A DNA stretch of 41,965 nt. Origin: Acidiphilium sp. Lineage in GTDB: Bacteria > Pseudomonadota > Alphaproteobacteria > Acetobacterales > Acetobacteraceae. Both the position numbers and the translations under genes were made by a program. This document shows, one piece after another, positions 8,185-18,100 of this stretch (position 1 is the stretch's first letter; every line of letters begins with the position of its first letter). The notes beneath the pieces were generated by a model. That model searched no databases and had not been told where the DNA came from. It saw only the letters and a list, made by a program, of their open reading frames with translations. Location: contig DAIDMG010000008.1 in the NCBI GenBank assembly GCA_027449105.1, forward strand, positions 334-42,298. The letters run 5' to 3'.

Positions 8185-8858
8185 CGGCTTTTACTCCGTG
8201 TTTCGTCACGCATGACTGCAATCTCATGGCTCAATGTGGCCGGATCAGGATCGGCCACCCAACGCACGTCCTGCAGAACCGCCTCCGCCAAATAGCTATG
8301 ATATACTGCGCGAGAAATTTCGAGTGCTCCGAAATGGCTTAGATGATCAGTAATAAATTGCGTATCGAGCAAACTGAACCCACCAAGGCGAAGCCGCGCC
8401 ACGAGATGCACAAGCGCCATTTTCGATGCATCACGTGCGAAGCTGACCATGCTTTCCCCAAAAAAGGCTCCGCCGATCACCAAACCGTATAACCCGCCGA
8501 CGAACCGCTCCCGATCCCAAACCTCAATACTATGCGCGTGGCCGCGTTCAGCAAGGAGGCAAAACGACGCCTCGATCTCTTGATTAATCCAGGTTTCTGG
8601 ACGCTTCGGCACCCTTGCCGCACACGCTGAAATCACGCTCCGGAAATCTCGGTCGGCAGTTATGGCGAAATGCGAGGCTCGTAATGTTCGCGCCAAACGG
8701 CGGGAGAGATGAAATCGGTCCAGCGGCAAAATTCCTCGGCGGTCTGGATCAAGGAAATGCAGGCGCTGCGAGTCGCGGGTCTCGGCCATGGGAAACAGCC
8801 CAAGGCGATAGGCGCGTAGCAACATGTCAGGTTGAAGCAGAAAAGGCTGTGCGGACAT
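8181..8858 (-). CDS. aat: leucyl/phenylalanyl-tRNA--protein transferase
   Basis: Transfers Leu or Phe from aminoacyl-tRNA to the N-terminal Arg or Lys of proteins, marking them for ClpAP degradation by the N-end rule; it acts in the cytosol. The 225-residue length is normal for the short alphaproteobacterial form. Seen directly: the N-terminal LLRAYRLGLFPMA motif, FLDPDRRGILPLDRFH (the usual W-x-P-x-x-R-G block with small changes), the central VGGLYGLVIGGAFFGESMVS block with the catalytic-loop Glu-Ser-Met, and LLDTQFITDHLSHFGALEI. The ATG at 8858 (MSAQPFLLQ) is chosen because the family begins just before the LLxAY motif; the frame is open further upstream without family resemblance. Linked downstream to the periplasmic protein gene by a four-base overlap. 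Confidence 0.93.
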   Translation of the reverse strand: MSAQPFLLQPDMLLRAYRLGLFPMAETRDSQRLHFLDPDRRGILPLDRFHLSRRLARTLRASHFAITADRDFRSVISACAARVPKRPETWINQEIEASFCLLAERGHAHSIEVWDRERFVGGLYGLVIGGAFFGESMVSFARDASKMALVHLVARLRLGGFSLLDTQFITDHLSHFGALEISRAVYHSYLAEAVLQDVRWVADPDPATLSHEIAVMRDETRSKSR

Positions 8859-9651
8859 ATTAAACAATGTTACCCTTATTCGACCGAAGCACTCCACCGA
8901 AAGCATGGTACTATGCTTAAGTACAAGCTGCATCCTGTTGGATGAACGCCATATGTCGCTCGAGGTCGCATCGAGAAAACCTTCACGACGCAGCACCCGA
9001 TGCGAAAGAATTTCATTCCCGCACCACCATCGCTAATGGCATTTGGCATCCGCCTGTCGAGCGTCAATTTACGGCGCCCCAATCACACGAGCAAATCGAA
9101 AAAAGGACATCTCGGATCACCCGATATCTATGCCTGAAGCAGATTGTTCTGTCTCGCATCGCGCAACCAATTGCCAAAATGAACAATGTATGACCCAAAA
9201 ACGGCATCACATCCTCTTGTCGTCACCTTTGACACTACCTAGCCACCGGCCAGTGCTGACGAGAATGGGATGGACCAGCCCGATGCTCTCCTCGGTTGAG
9301 GCCAATTTTGACTACTCGTACATTTCTTAGACGCAATTGACGCCCCTTTTACGTGTGACCTCCCTTGCCGCTGCCGCGTGTTCAATCGAATCGACTCGAA
9401 CGATGTGGATTGGGCGGTTTAGTTTGCAAAGAGAAACAAAGTGAACTTGGTCACACCTCAAATTAAAAGTGAGATCGTGGTAACCGTTCCCCAACCCGAT
9501 GATTGACTTGTTAACTCGGCAGCCTAGTGTCTTGGTAATGCAAGGAAATTTGTATACAATGTCTTCGCAAGACAAAATCGCAGGCTACACACGCCTCCGC
9601 GAAACATATCGCCTCCCTGTCACAAAGTGATCCTCAAGTGGAGCCTAAAGT
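8859..9651. other. 0.8-kb intergenic region before ugd
   Basis: No gene is supported on either strand: frames are short and lack family features. The part nearest ugd holds a possible promoter and palindrome, listed separately. The rest may be eroded sequence. Confidence 0.45.
9530..9574 (+). promoter_or_regulatory. possible ugd promoter with adjoining palindromic operator
   Basis: TATACA at 9553-9558 preceded by a TTG could be a -10 box, with a weak TTGGTA-like -35 about 15 bases upstream. Immediately downstream lies a perfect palindrome, TGTCTT-CGC-AAGACA (9560-9574), a position where a bound regulator would block transcription. It lies about 80 bases before the ugd start. The spacing is short of ideal, so this is tentative. 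Confidence 0.3.
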
Positions 9652-10986
9652 TTGAATATTGCAATTATTGGCGGTGGCTACGTAGGTTTGGTTTCCGCCG
9701 CTTGCTTCGCGGAATTCGGTGTGGACGTCGTGGTAGCCGAGACTGAGCCAAGACGGTTGGAACGTCTGCGTCGCGGCGAGATTCCAATTTACGAGCCTAG
9801 TCTCGACACGCTCATGGCGCGGAATACTGCCGCCGGAAGGCTGAGCTTCACAGGCGTGGTCGCCGAAGCAATTGTAAACGCGGAAGCAGTGTTTATCGCA
9901 GTTGGCACACCGACGCGACGAGGCGACGGTCACGCCGATCTCACCTATGTGTTCGGCGCCGCGGAGCAAGTCCTCGCAGGCCTCGACCATGATGCCGTAC
10001 TGGTCACGAAATCGACCGTTCCGGTCGGAACCGGCCGCAGACTGGCCGAATTAGCCCGCGCCCGGCGGCCAGACCTATCTGTTGAGATCGCCTCCAATCC
10101 GGAATTCCTTAGAGAAGGTAGTGCCATCAACGATTTCATGCGCCCTGATCGTATCATAATAGGCGCCGAAACACCGCGCGCCGAAGCGCTGTTACGGAAG
10201 CTCTATCGTCCATTGAATTTAATCGAGGCACCGGTTTTGGTCATGTCGTTGGAAACGGCAGAACTCACAAAATACGCTGCCAATGCATTCCTCGCGATGA
10301 AGGTCACCTTCATCAATGAAATGGCGGATCTTTGCGAAGCGGTGGGTGGCGACGTCCACGATGTTGCGCGCGGTATGGGTCTTGACGGCAGGATCGGGCG
10401 AAAATTCCTACATCCTGGCCCGGGTTTCGGAGGTTCATGTTTCCCAAAAGACACCCAGGCCCTAGCGCGCATTGCCACGGAAGCCGGCGCGCCCTCGCGC
10501 CTGACGGAAGCCGTCGTTGCAGCCAACGAGGCCCGCAAATCGCGCCTCTCTGACCGCGTCCTCCACGCGGCAGGCGGCTCGATCCGCGGCTCTGCGATAA
10601 CTGTCCTTGGGCTCGCCTTCAAGCCTGAAACAGACGATATGCGCGACGCTCCTTCAATCCCGTTAATCAGAGGATTGATCGATGCGGGCGCTAACGTCAC
10701 AGCTTTTGACCCCGCGGCCATGTCAGTTGCTCGCGCGCTTCTGCCAGATAACGTCGTTTACGCCGAGAACGTGGACGCGGCGCTAAGAGGCGCAGATCTT
10801 CTTGTCATCGTCACTGAGTGGAATTCATTTCGTGCGCTCGCGCCACATCGCCTTACCACGCTGATGCGCGGTGACATTATTGTTGACCTTCGGAACATTT
10901 TCGAACCGATCGCGATCCGTGCTGCCGGATTCCGCTACTATCCTGTTGGTCGGAGCCGTCCGCCGATAGCGGCGAGCTGCTCTTGA
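9652..10986 (+). CDS. ugd: UDP-glucose 6-dehydrogenase
   Basis: Oxidises UDP-glucose to UDP-glucuronate with two NAD+, supplying precursors for capsule, exopolysaccharide or lipid A modification; cytosolic. The 444-residue length is normal. Seen directly: an N-terminal Rossmann motif GGGYVGLVSA (from residue 7), the EIPIYEP segment, VPVGTGR, SNPEFLREGSAI, the central K-YAANAFLAMKVTF(I)NE helix, and the catalytic loop GPGFGGSCFPKD with nucleophile C263. The C-terminal UDP-binding domain contains GLAFKPETDDMRDAPS and ends with a typical LRNIFEP segment. The start is a TTG at 9652, placed because the nucleotide-binding strand begins at once (MNIAIIGGG); no good Shine-Dalgarno sequence is visible. 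It is one of few plus-strand genes and stands alone, without neighbouring polysaccharide genes. Confidence 0.95.
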   Translation: MNIAIIGGGYVGLVSAACFAEFGVDVVVAETEPRRLERLRRGEIPIYEPSLDTLMARNTAAGRLSFTGVVAEAIVNAEAVFIAVGTPTRRGDGHADLTYVFGAAEQVLAGLDHDAVLVTKSTVPVGTGRRLAELARARRPDLSVEIASNPEFLREGSAINDFMRPDRIIIGAETPRAEALLRKLYRPLNLIEAPVLVMSLETAELTKYAANAFLAMKVTFINEMADLCEAVGGDVHDVARGMGLDGRIGRKFLHPGPGFGGSCFPKDTQALARIATEAGAPSRLTEAVVAANEARKSRLSDRVLHAAGGSIRGSAITVLGLAFKPETDDMRDAPSIPLIRGLIDAGANVTAFDPAAMSVARALLPDNVVYAENVDAALRGADLLVIVTEWNSFRALAPHRLTTLMRGDIIVDLRNIFEPIAIRAAGFRYYPVGRSRPPIAASCS

Positions 10987-11469
10987 CCTAGTCTGTGACA
11001 CGCCAACCTCAGGATCATTCGCATCGCGGAAACACTGTTGGGCTGGTACACCAGCCCAGAATACTGGATCTGCTCCGCCTTTCCGGAGGTGCAGCGCGAA
11101 GCATCGGATACAACCGAGTTCAGTCCCGCGTTAGAAATTCGGAGTTAGCTTATTTCCTCATCAATTTCGAGTCGTTTTTCTTCCCCTGACACTGGCGGTA
11201 TGTCGTGCGTTTGGCTCACGCGCTCACCGCAATACTCCACGTTACTGCGGCTCCTTCCTCCCTATCGCACGACACAATAGCTTGATGCAGTAGTCCAACG
11301 TCATGAAACTTTCGGCCGCTCCGGATTGAGACAACACAACACTGAGCTGACCCTCCGATGGTTTATGCGAAGCTATATAAACGCCAAGTCATCACAAAAC
11401 ACGACAAATCCAGGAAAACGAACGCGTAATGTACTTCGGTATGCACCCATGGCGGCCCGCCCGACCCGC
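10987..11469. other. convergent intergenic region between ugd and the tad-like genes
   Basis: No gene is supported. Apart from the hairpin at 11040, there is a 9-bp inverted repeat TGTCGTGCG (11201-11209) and CGCACGACA (11266-11274) with a 56-base interval, of unknown meaning. The left part is a mixture of short frames. Confidence 0.4.
11040..11057. repeat. perfect hairpin downstream of ugd
   Basis: GGGCTGG-TACA-CCAGCCC, a 7-bp perfect stem with a 4-base loop, 54 bases after the ugd stop. No T-run follows, so it is not a canonical intrinsic terminator, but it may stabilise the 3' end of the transcript. Confidence 0.4.
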
Positions 11470-11970
11470 TTACTTCAGTTGAACAGATCCGGAGACGTTC
11501 ATGTTGAAGGGTTGCGGAAGAAAAGGTACGCCGACCGGCAAATGCACTGCTGCCGTAAGCGCGTAACTGACGTAGGTCACCGTCTGGCCCGTTGAACATG
11601 CCCCGGCGCTGTCAGGTGACGCTAACGATCCATCCGACTGCAAACAATATGATAAGATGCCTGGATTATTCGCTTGGTTTGCAAGACCAATCGGTGTGAG
11701 AGACATCGTATTGGATTGCGCTAAAATATTACCTATATCAGTCGAGTTGGACGCATCTGCGGGGTCAGTCCAGGCAAACAGGTAAATTTCATTTAGCGCT
11801 TGGTTGATCTGGTACCGTTCGATCAGCACATACATGATGTCGACACTTCCGATAACGAGCGGCACAAGCAAAAAACTAACAACAAGAGCGAGCTCAACCG
11901 CAACGCTACCGCGCCCGCGTCGCCGACACCACCAAAGAGCTTCAACTAAGCGGCGCAAGCATGACGTCAT
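11470..11970 (-). CDS. TadE-like pilus assembly/pseudopilin protein
   Basis: A 166-residue protein with the TadE-type arrangement: a short cytoplasmic N-terminus with many Arg residues, then GSVAVELALVVSFLLVPLVIGSVDI, a single hydrophobic helix opening with the 'G-x-x-x-V-E-x-A' motif typical of TadE/TadF prepilin-like proteins (processed by TadV in complete systems), followed by a helical extracytoplasmic part. Two Cys residues occur in the C-terminal half (YCLQSDG and GACSTGQ) and may form a disulfide. Overlaps the end of the preceding TadE-like gene by 29 bases. It is the last of three genes of this type. No TadA ATPase, TadB/C platform or Flp pilin lies in the window, so its export route cannot be inferred here. 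Confidence 0.75.
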   Translation of the reverse strand: MTSCLRRLVEALWWCRRRGRGSVAVELALVVSFLLVPLVIGSVDIMYVLIERYQINQALNEIYLFAWTDPADASNSTDIGNILAQSNTMSLTPIGLANQANNPGILSYCLQSDGSLASPDSAGACSTGQTVTYVSYALTAAVHLPVGVPFLPQPFNMNVSGSVQLK

Positions 11971-12520
11971 AAGAATAAGTCGCTTTCAGGTTGATGCCAG
12001 ACGAAAAAATATTGGCAAAAACAAGAGGTTTCCATACATAGGCAGCCGAAACGGTAACCCACCCTCCTGGCGTTGGCGCAGTCGCCCCCCCGCCACAGAC
12101 TTCGGTCATCGTACCGGACCAGTCTACAGAAATTTCGGGAGCGGAACTGGACGGTATCATCGGCGCCGCCGCCGCCTGAAACGCCGATTGTATCAGTGAC
12201 GTGTTCGGGCAGGTGGCACCAGACATGCCGTTGTTTGCATATATTGCATTCGACGCAAGCACAGCTGCGTACCGCGCAGATACACCAACACCGTTATCGA
12301 GGCCGTACTGCGTAACCGCCAGATCGCCCAAATCAATCAGCAAAAAGAAGAACAGCAGTAACGTCATACCTCCGATAGCAAACTCGATAGCAGCCGTTCC
12401 CCGGCGGCATCGAACGTCTCTCAGAGACAAAAACCAGGTCAGCTGTTGCCGAATTGTTGTTTTCCTTAAGATGTCTGTGTTAAGCATGGCAGTGTGTGTC
12501 CGCGTAACCAAGCGTTTCAA
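11942..12520 (-). CDS. TadE-like pilus assembly/pseudopilin protein
   Basis: A 192-residue TadE-type protein. The motif RRGTAAIEFAIGGMTLLLFFFLLIDL (about 39-64) is the characteristic segment with Glu five residues into the helix. Beyond it lies an extracytoplasmic part of about 130 residues rich in Ala, Ser and Thr, with one Cys pair (GATCPNTS and TEVCGGG). The frame opens with TTG at 12520, overlapping the upstream stop (TTGA); an in-frame ATG at 12487 would remove 11 residues and keep the helix. Sits between the TadG-like gene and a second TadE-like gene in one transcript. Family function: minor pilin-like components of type IVb/Flp pili or of related secretion systems. Two paralogous TadE-like genes plus one TadG is a common cluster, but the missing machinery must be elsewhere. 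Confidence 0.78.
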   Translation of the reverse strand: MKRLVTRTHTAMLNTDILRKTTIRQQLTWFLSLRDVRCRRGTAAIEFAIGGMTLLLFFFLLIDLGDLAVTQYGLDNGVGVSARYAAVLASNAIYANNGMSGATCPNTSLIQSAFQAAAAPMIPSSSAPEISVDWSGTMTEVCGGGATAPTPGGWVTVSAAYVWKPLVFANIFSSGINLKATYSYDVMLAPLS

Positions 12521-13770
12521 CCGCTGAGAAATGGTGTTCCGCCGACGGTTTGGCCGCCCGTCGAAGGTGGTTCACCAGTGTTAATAGTTGCGTGACCAGC
12601 AACCGTTACGGTCTGGGAAACGACATTAACGCCGACGCCCGGCGTGATGTTAACAACCGGGCCTGTTGTATCATTTCCCGTGAAAACTACGGACGCGTCT
12701 GGGGTGTAGATCGACCCCGAAATATTAAATGTTGAATTCCCGCTGAAAGACGCCTGACTTGAGTCAGTCCTTGATTGGAAAATTAGGACACCGCTATACG
12801 TTCCACTGGTGGGCGCGGAAAGACTGACTGTATTGTTGTTTCCGTTCCACGAGATACTGCCCGTCACGTAGAATGTTACTCCCGTCCCTGTAATGGTACT
12901 GTCGCCATTTAGGGTCAGGTTGCCATCAATATAATATACGCCGGGCGCCAAGCTCACGGTTGAGTTCTTGCTTATATCCAACCCGGACCCGTAATATCCG
13001 GGCGACAGATCCGTCGTCACATTTGCTCCCGCACTTGCAGGACAAGACGTTCCACACGTACCCGCGCCGTAACTTGGAATTGGTACCGCTAGATTGGCGT
13101 ATGGGTCAGGCAAAACCGCGCCACCCTGGATAACCTGCGTATTCGTTGGTGCACCGACAACGCTGCCAACCGCACCAACCACAGGAACAGTTACATCACC
13201 GCCCTTGATGTCAACCGAGCTCGTTCCACTCGCATCTGAATACATTGCGCAATCCGGCGAGTTCACCGTCGTTCCGTTATCCTGGACAAGCACGCCCGTT
13301 GTACTTGAACTCGTCAAAGCCAGTACGCACGGCTGTGAGCCTCCTGTGGTACCCGCGATCGCTCGGGCAACAAGGTTGCCTCCCAGGTAGCCCACGATCT
13401 CCGAAAAAAACAGTTGTTCGGGCGCACTGGCCGTAACCGTAACGGAACCACCATTCCATACAAGACCAACGGCCGGTGACGATCTGAGCGTCGAAACTGA
13501 CTTGTTTGCCGCACTCTGCGCGACACTTTGAAGATAGGCTTGGCTCGCGTTGGAAGAGTCGATTTGCCGCGCCGCCGCCATCGCACCGGCGTCGGCAGCG
13601 ACCTGGAGCGCCGCATGGGTTCCATACCAGAAGCCTCCATCAACCGCCAGGCCGACAAAGCCAAATAGCATAGCTGCACCGATGGCAGTTACGATGGCGA
13701 CCACGCCTCGAACCGACCGAAGGCGACGTCCAATCATGTGGACCGCATGACTCAACTCAGACCAAACCAT
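12517..13770 (-). CDS. TadG-like protein with beta-helix-like extracytoplasmic domain
   Basis: A 417-residue protein. The N-terminal region VRGVVAIVTAIGAAMLFGFVGLAVDGG is the TadE/TadG-type signal-anchor; the following AALQVAADAGAMAAAR block (about 55-70) is the hallmark 'LQ-x-A-A-D-x-A-A-L-A-A-A' helix of TadG and of putative Flp-pilus assembly proteins. The remainder (about 150-400) is Thr/Ser/Gly/Asn-rich with repeated short beta strands (STVSLAPGVYYIDGNLTLNG and NTVSLSAPTSGTYSG), suggesting a right-handed beta-helix or adhesin-like fold, as in TadG proteins that carry polymer-like domains. The von Willebrand A domain of some TadG proteins is not evident. Starts with ATG at 13770 with a weak GTGGGACG ribosome site. 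First gene of the three-gene tad-like cluster. Confidence 0.72.
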   Translation of the reverse strand: MVWSELSHAVHMIGRRLRSVRGVVAIVTAIGAAMLFGFVGLAVDGGFWYGTHAALQVAADAGAMAAARQIDSSNASQAYLQSVAQSAANKSVSTLRSSPAVGLVWNGGSVTVTASAPEQLFFSEIVGYLGGNLVARAIAGTTGGSQPCVLALTSSSTTGVLVQDNGTTVNSPDCAMYSDASGTSSVDIKGGDVTVPVVGAVGSVVGAPTNTQVIQGGAVLPDPYANLAVPIPSYGAGTCGTSCPASAGANVTTDLSPGYYGSGLDISKNSTVSLAPGVYYIDGNLTLNGDSTITGTGVTFYVTGSISWNGNNNTVSLSAPTSGTYSGVLIFQSRTDSSQASFSGNSTFNISGSIYTPDASVVFTGNDTTGPVVNITPGVGVNVVSQTVTVAGHATINTGEPPSTGGQTVGGTPFLSG

Positions 13771-14381
13771 CGTCCCACTTCAGATCCGGCATGGAGCCTT
13801 TATTGGCCCTGACTACAAGGTTTCCCGCAGGATTGCAAGATTTTAACTTTTTGACGCCTCGTCAGAATGAGAAGGGTATTAGGGGCATTCGAGATCAGCC
13901 TAGTTCGTGCCAGATAGACGGCAAAAGTTGCCGCCCAGTTTTGCTATGGCCAGCATCAGGAAGTAAAGCACTCAATAAGAAAGCGGCCAGCAATCGTTAG
14001 ATCCTTTCCTTTCCCTTTCTTCACCCCTATTTTCATCATTCGGGCGCAAGCGGGGCCGGATCGACCTGCGACACGATTTTCTGCTTGGCCATCCTGCTCA
14101 GCCATGCGCCATCTGTACAACTCGGTAGTTGGCTTGAGGAGAAGCCGCGTTCCGCGATGTAATGCAATTTCCGGCTCTGGTGTTCCCAAGATCCAGGCGC
14201 CGATCCGGCCGCACAAGAAACTATTCGTTCGGCTCAGCCTGAGTCAGCACCGCTTAAGGATCCGGCGAAGCCGCCTATTGCAATGAACATCAGTAAATCT
14301 CTCTCGACCAAGCCTCCGTGTTTGCAGATGCGGCAGCCTCGATACCGGGAGCAATCGGTCACCCCATCTTCTACATTTAAT
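13771..14381. other. divergent intergenic region (tad-like / wrbA)
   Basis: About 0.6 kb between two divergently transcribed units. A minus-strand frame at 13956-14216 (86 codons) has no family resemblance and is probably chance. A possible leftward promoter for the tad-like genes (TTGCAA, 17 bases, TAGTCA) lies just before 13770 but is weak. Confidence 0.4.
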
Positions 14382-14409
14382 TTGGTATCAAACGAATTAT
14401 TGCTATAAT
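14382..14409 (+). promoter_or_regulatory. wrbA promoter (sigma70-type)
   Basis: TTGGTA at 14382-14387, a 16-base spacer, and a consensus TATAAT at 14404-14409, with a TG one base before it (extended -10, TGCTATAAT). It lies 33 bases before the wrbA start, and a GAGAGAGGAAG ribosome site follows at 14423-14433. This is the best housekeeping promoter in the window. Confidence 0.65.
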
Positions 14410-14441
14410 CGCTCGGCTTATCGAGAGAGAGGAAGCCCGCA

Positions 14442-15047
14442 ATGACAAAAATTCTTGTTCTTTATTATAGCACTTGGGGCCACGTAGAGACGTTGGCCAA
14501 TGCCGTTGCGGATGGCGTACGGAGTGCGCCAGAAAGTGAGGTGGTGGTCAAACGCGTGCCGGAAACCATGCCGGAAGCAGTCGTCAAAGCGATTCACGCG
14601 AAGACAGAGCAGGAGGCCGCGATAGCAACTCCGGATGAGCTTGGCCAATACGACGCGATCATCTTTGGAACGCCGACACGATTCGGCAACATGTGTGGTC
14701 AGATGCGTAACTTTCTTGACCAAACTGGCAGCCTTTGGGCCAAAGGCGCGCTCATCGGAAAAGTTGGCTCCGTCTTTGCGAGCACCGGTACACAACATGG
14801 CGGCCAAGAAACAACCATTACCTCCTTTCATACAACCTTATTGCATCACGGCATGATCATTGTTGGAGTACCCTATGCCGTCGCTGAACTGATGAATATG
14901 AGCGAGATCACAGGCGGCTCTCCCTACGGGGCAACAACGTTAGCAAATTCAGATGGCTCTCGCAGGCCGAGTTCCAACGAGCTTGCTATCGCGCGGGCAC
15001 AAGGCAAGCGGGTCGCCGAAATCGCGGCTCGTCTAACGACTAAGTAA
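14442..15047 (+). CDS. wrbA: NAD(P)H:quinone oxidoreductase WrbA
   Basis: A flavodoxin-like FMN enzyme that reduces quinones by two electrons with NAD(P)H, avoiding semiquinone and superoxide formation; a tetramer in the cytosol, often part of oxidative or stationary-phase stress responses. The 201-residue length matches the family. Seen directly: N-terminal [16 protein letters not shown], the FMN-phosphate loop; [24 protein letters not shown], the WrbA signature over the flavin ring; [12 protein letters not shown]; and [10 protein letters not shown] near the C-terminus. Starts at ATG 14442 with the GGAAG ribosome site 9-11 bases upstream. It faces the end of tamB and is monocistronic. No regulator of the usual redox type sits beside it. 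Confidence 0.96.
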   Translation: MTKILVLYYSTWGHVETLANAVADGVRSAPESEVVVKRVPETMPEAVVKAIHAKTEQEAAIATPDELGQYDAIIFGTPTRFGNMCGQMRNFLDQTGSLWAKGALIGKVGSVFASTGTQHGGQETTITSFHTTLLHHGMIIVGVPYAVAELMNMSEITGGSPYGATTLANSDGSRRPSSNELAIARAQGKRVAEIAARLTTK

Positions 15048-15126
15048 CGACGTTGGCTTCATGTTCGACATCAATCGTAGATAACAGATCATGTCCATAG
15101 CAATATCGCCAAGCTGTAGTGTGCTG

Positions 15127-18100
15127 TCAGTAATCAAATTGATATGACAAACCGACGTTTTCCCCACCTGATGCATTTGCTCCCGTACCGTTGCTGAGCG
15201 TGCTATTGAGCTTCAGCCCCCTAAATAGATTGATCTGCACGTTTACCTGCGGTGCCTGTCCGCTCGCAGATTGCTGTGCTCCCACGTAAACGCCCGGTGC
15301 CACGTAACGCCCAGCGTTTATAGTCGGAGCGCCAATTCCATCCGAACCGCCGCCAAGTGACAGCTCATCGAGTCCAAGGGCGCTTCGAATCCGCCCAAGC
15401 GGGCTAACGCCGCCGCCAATACCCGCCAACTGCGCTAGCGATGTGGCAAGCGACGCGACTTGGAACGGCGACAGATTTTGGGTGCTGGTGTTATAAAGCA
15501 GGTGCGCCAAAACTTCGTCAGAAGGTAAATATGGCACACTAGACAAGGTAATTTTTGGTGCCATTGGCGTCCCTGTCACGGCAAGTGTTGAACTGGTCCC
15601 GTCTGTGGAAACATGGGTCGCCTCAAGGTCGAGCACTGGCATTAGTCCAACGCCATTGAACGCAATATGGCCTTTGGTGAACCGAAGAGTTTTACCCCCG
15701 AGGTTGAAATGGCCCAAAATCAGGCTCAACTCACCTGACGGTATCGGCCTCAACGCAGTGCCCCCGAAATGCAGCCGACCGCCGAGATCAGCGAGAATCC
15801 CGTGTCCTCGGACAAAGATTCTGTTTTTTGCAATCACGTTGAGGTTCAGCCGCACCCGCGGCAGGGAGATCCACGACACTGGCTTTTTTTGACCCGGCCG
15901 GACAATCGTGAGCTTCGAAACCGAGGCAGGCAGGCCTTCGGGAATCGTGATGTCAGCGCTGAGCACCGCGATCGTTCCGGTCAGGTCAAGGCCGCCGCGT
16001 ATGGTGCCAACAAGGTTCAAATCACCACTCAGCACCTCTGAAACAATGTCGTTTCGAACGGGACTCGCTCGGTCGAGCTGAAGATGCAAGGCGATCGGTA
16101 CCTTCCCGCGAAACCCGATCGACCCGCCTCCAGTAATCCTGCCGTGACCCGCGTTAGCACCAAATCTCGCGAGATTGATTTTCGAGCCTGCGGCCACCAG
16201 TCTCACGTCGACGTTCGCCAAATCCAGACCCGAAGAAAAATCCCGAACACTCGCACCAGCAATAACCATCCTACCCGTTAGATTCGGTGCCGTCATCCCG
16301 CCTCTGATGATAAGGTCAGGCCTGGCGCTGCCGGCCACCCACAAGCCTTGAGCCTCCGTCATCGGGTTAAGGAGAGCGAGATCAACGTTACCGGTAAGAC
16401 CAAGATTGACGGTCCCTGTTTGACCGAGTTTTGCGGTTCCACGAAGGTCAAGATGCATTTTTGCGCCAGCATCGACGGTGACGCGGCCACGGATCGAGCG
16501 GCCCGACAGGTTATCTTGGGTATCAACGTCGATTGGAGGCAACAAAGCCGCCTTGCCTTCGGTAAAATGAAGGCCGTGTGCATTAATCTGTACCGTGCCG
16601 CGGACGCCGTTCATCGTACCCGCCATGTCGCCCGATGCGCTGACTGTGCCCGTGGCCCGCCACGCGGGATTTACGTAGCCCGCCACCGCTGCAGGGAGTG
16701 AGTCAAGGCGAAAGGACATAGCGAACGGTCGGCTACCCGCCATTGGTATCGAGCCTTCGATGTGCAAACTCCCGCCGCCCAAAATGCCTGCAATTTTTCC
16801 ATGAATATTTTTTCCATCTAACGTCGCATGCATAGAGACTGTGCCTCGAGGCAACTTGCCGCCTGGACCGTCACCGAAGCCGAGGCCAGTGGCTTGCAAC
16901 GAAATGCTGCCCGACGGTGCCGCAAGCGGACCCGTAAGCCTTCCAACGACGTCAGCCGCGCCTGTCACCGCAACGCGCTTGTCAACACATTTTACCAGCG
17001 CGATAGGGAGTTGCCTGATCTTGACATCAAGATCAAGCATGGGCGCGATCCTTCCGTTTGCCGAGATCACCCCTGTGCTACCAGATCCGCTGATGCTAAG
17101 GTCCGTGAGATGAACGAGAAGCCCGTTCATCATTGAAATTTCGGCCGGTTTCCGCAGTTCTACGCTTGTGGCTTCATTTCTCAGCCCAAATTGCGAAATC
17201 TTAGCGCTTTGCGACTGAAGGTCGACTTCTCCTGCGATTCGAACCTGACTTTCTTCTCCCTTTGCAATCCGAATCTCACCTCCCGCCTGCAAGGTAAAAC
17301 GAGCCATGGAACCGTCAGCCACGCCGTTCATTTTTCTGATAACAACGCCATCAGCTGTCGCCCTGGAAAGTCTTACGTGCGCCCGGATAGTTGGTTTAGC
17401 CGAGCGGCTGAGCAGCAATCCGTCAATTGAGATATCGCCAATCGCAACATTGCGTCCCAGGCCTATCTCCTTACCGTCAATGCCAAACGACGCTCGCGCC
17501 TTAGCCCGATGAACGAAAATAGCCGACATCCCTCCGGAAAGACCGATACGCACAAACGGATCCAGTTCCGCTAATTTCTTCATTTGGATCTGGATTCTAC
17601 CCAAAGGAACGGGTTCATTCCGTAAGAATTTTATCGCACCGGAGGCTGTCAGAGATTGCCAACTTAGCATATCTAAGGTGACGGTTGTAACACCGTCGGC
17701 CGTACGCGCGATTTCCGATCGAAGGGTTACCGGACGACCAAGCAACTCCCCTCCGCCTTGCACTGCTCCATGATAATTTCCTGACCGATTCTGAAAATCT
17801 ACAGCAAGACTGAATGGGCCGGACTGCCCTTTCGCGGTCGCAACCTGGCCAGTCAACGTGCCCGTTAGGCGTTGCCTATTGCGTCCCCCAGTCAGTTTTG
17901 CCATTCCGGCGAGCCTACCCGAAAACGCCGGGTACATAGCCCCAATTTCTGGTACCGCAATGGCAACAGCAAGGTTAATTTTTTTTCTTATACTGCCAAG
18001 CAAGTTTGCCCGCAGATCGGGAGCGGTAAGCTCACAATGATCGATTGTGATGCCGGATTCCATCACGCTGAAATCCGCTGACAACCTGGATTTCGGCCCC

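Noticed and set aside
10203-10721. 172-codon antisense frame inside ugd
   Set aside because: Shadow of a strongly supported gene; no start signals or recognisable motif.
11040-11057. Hairpin after ugd as an intrinsic terminator
   Set aside because: The stem is good but no T-run follows, so it was listed only as a hairpin.
13956-14216. 86-codon minus-strand frame in the tad/wrbA gap
   Set aside because: No family likeness, no ribosome site, and no conserved neighbour arrangement.
17225-17250. GCGATTCGAACCT motif resembling a tRNA T-loop on the minus strand
   Set aside because: It lies inside tamB in frame, and no cloverleaf can be built around it. No tRNA or rRNA gene was found in the window.
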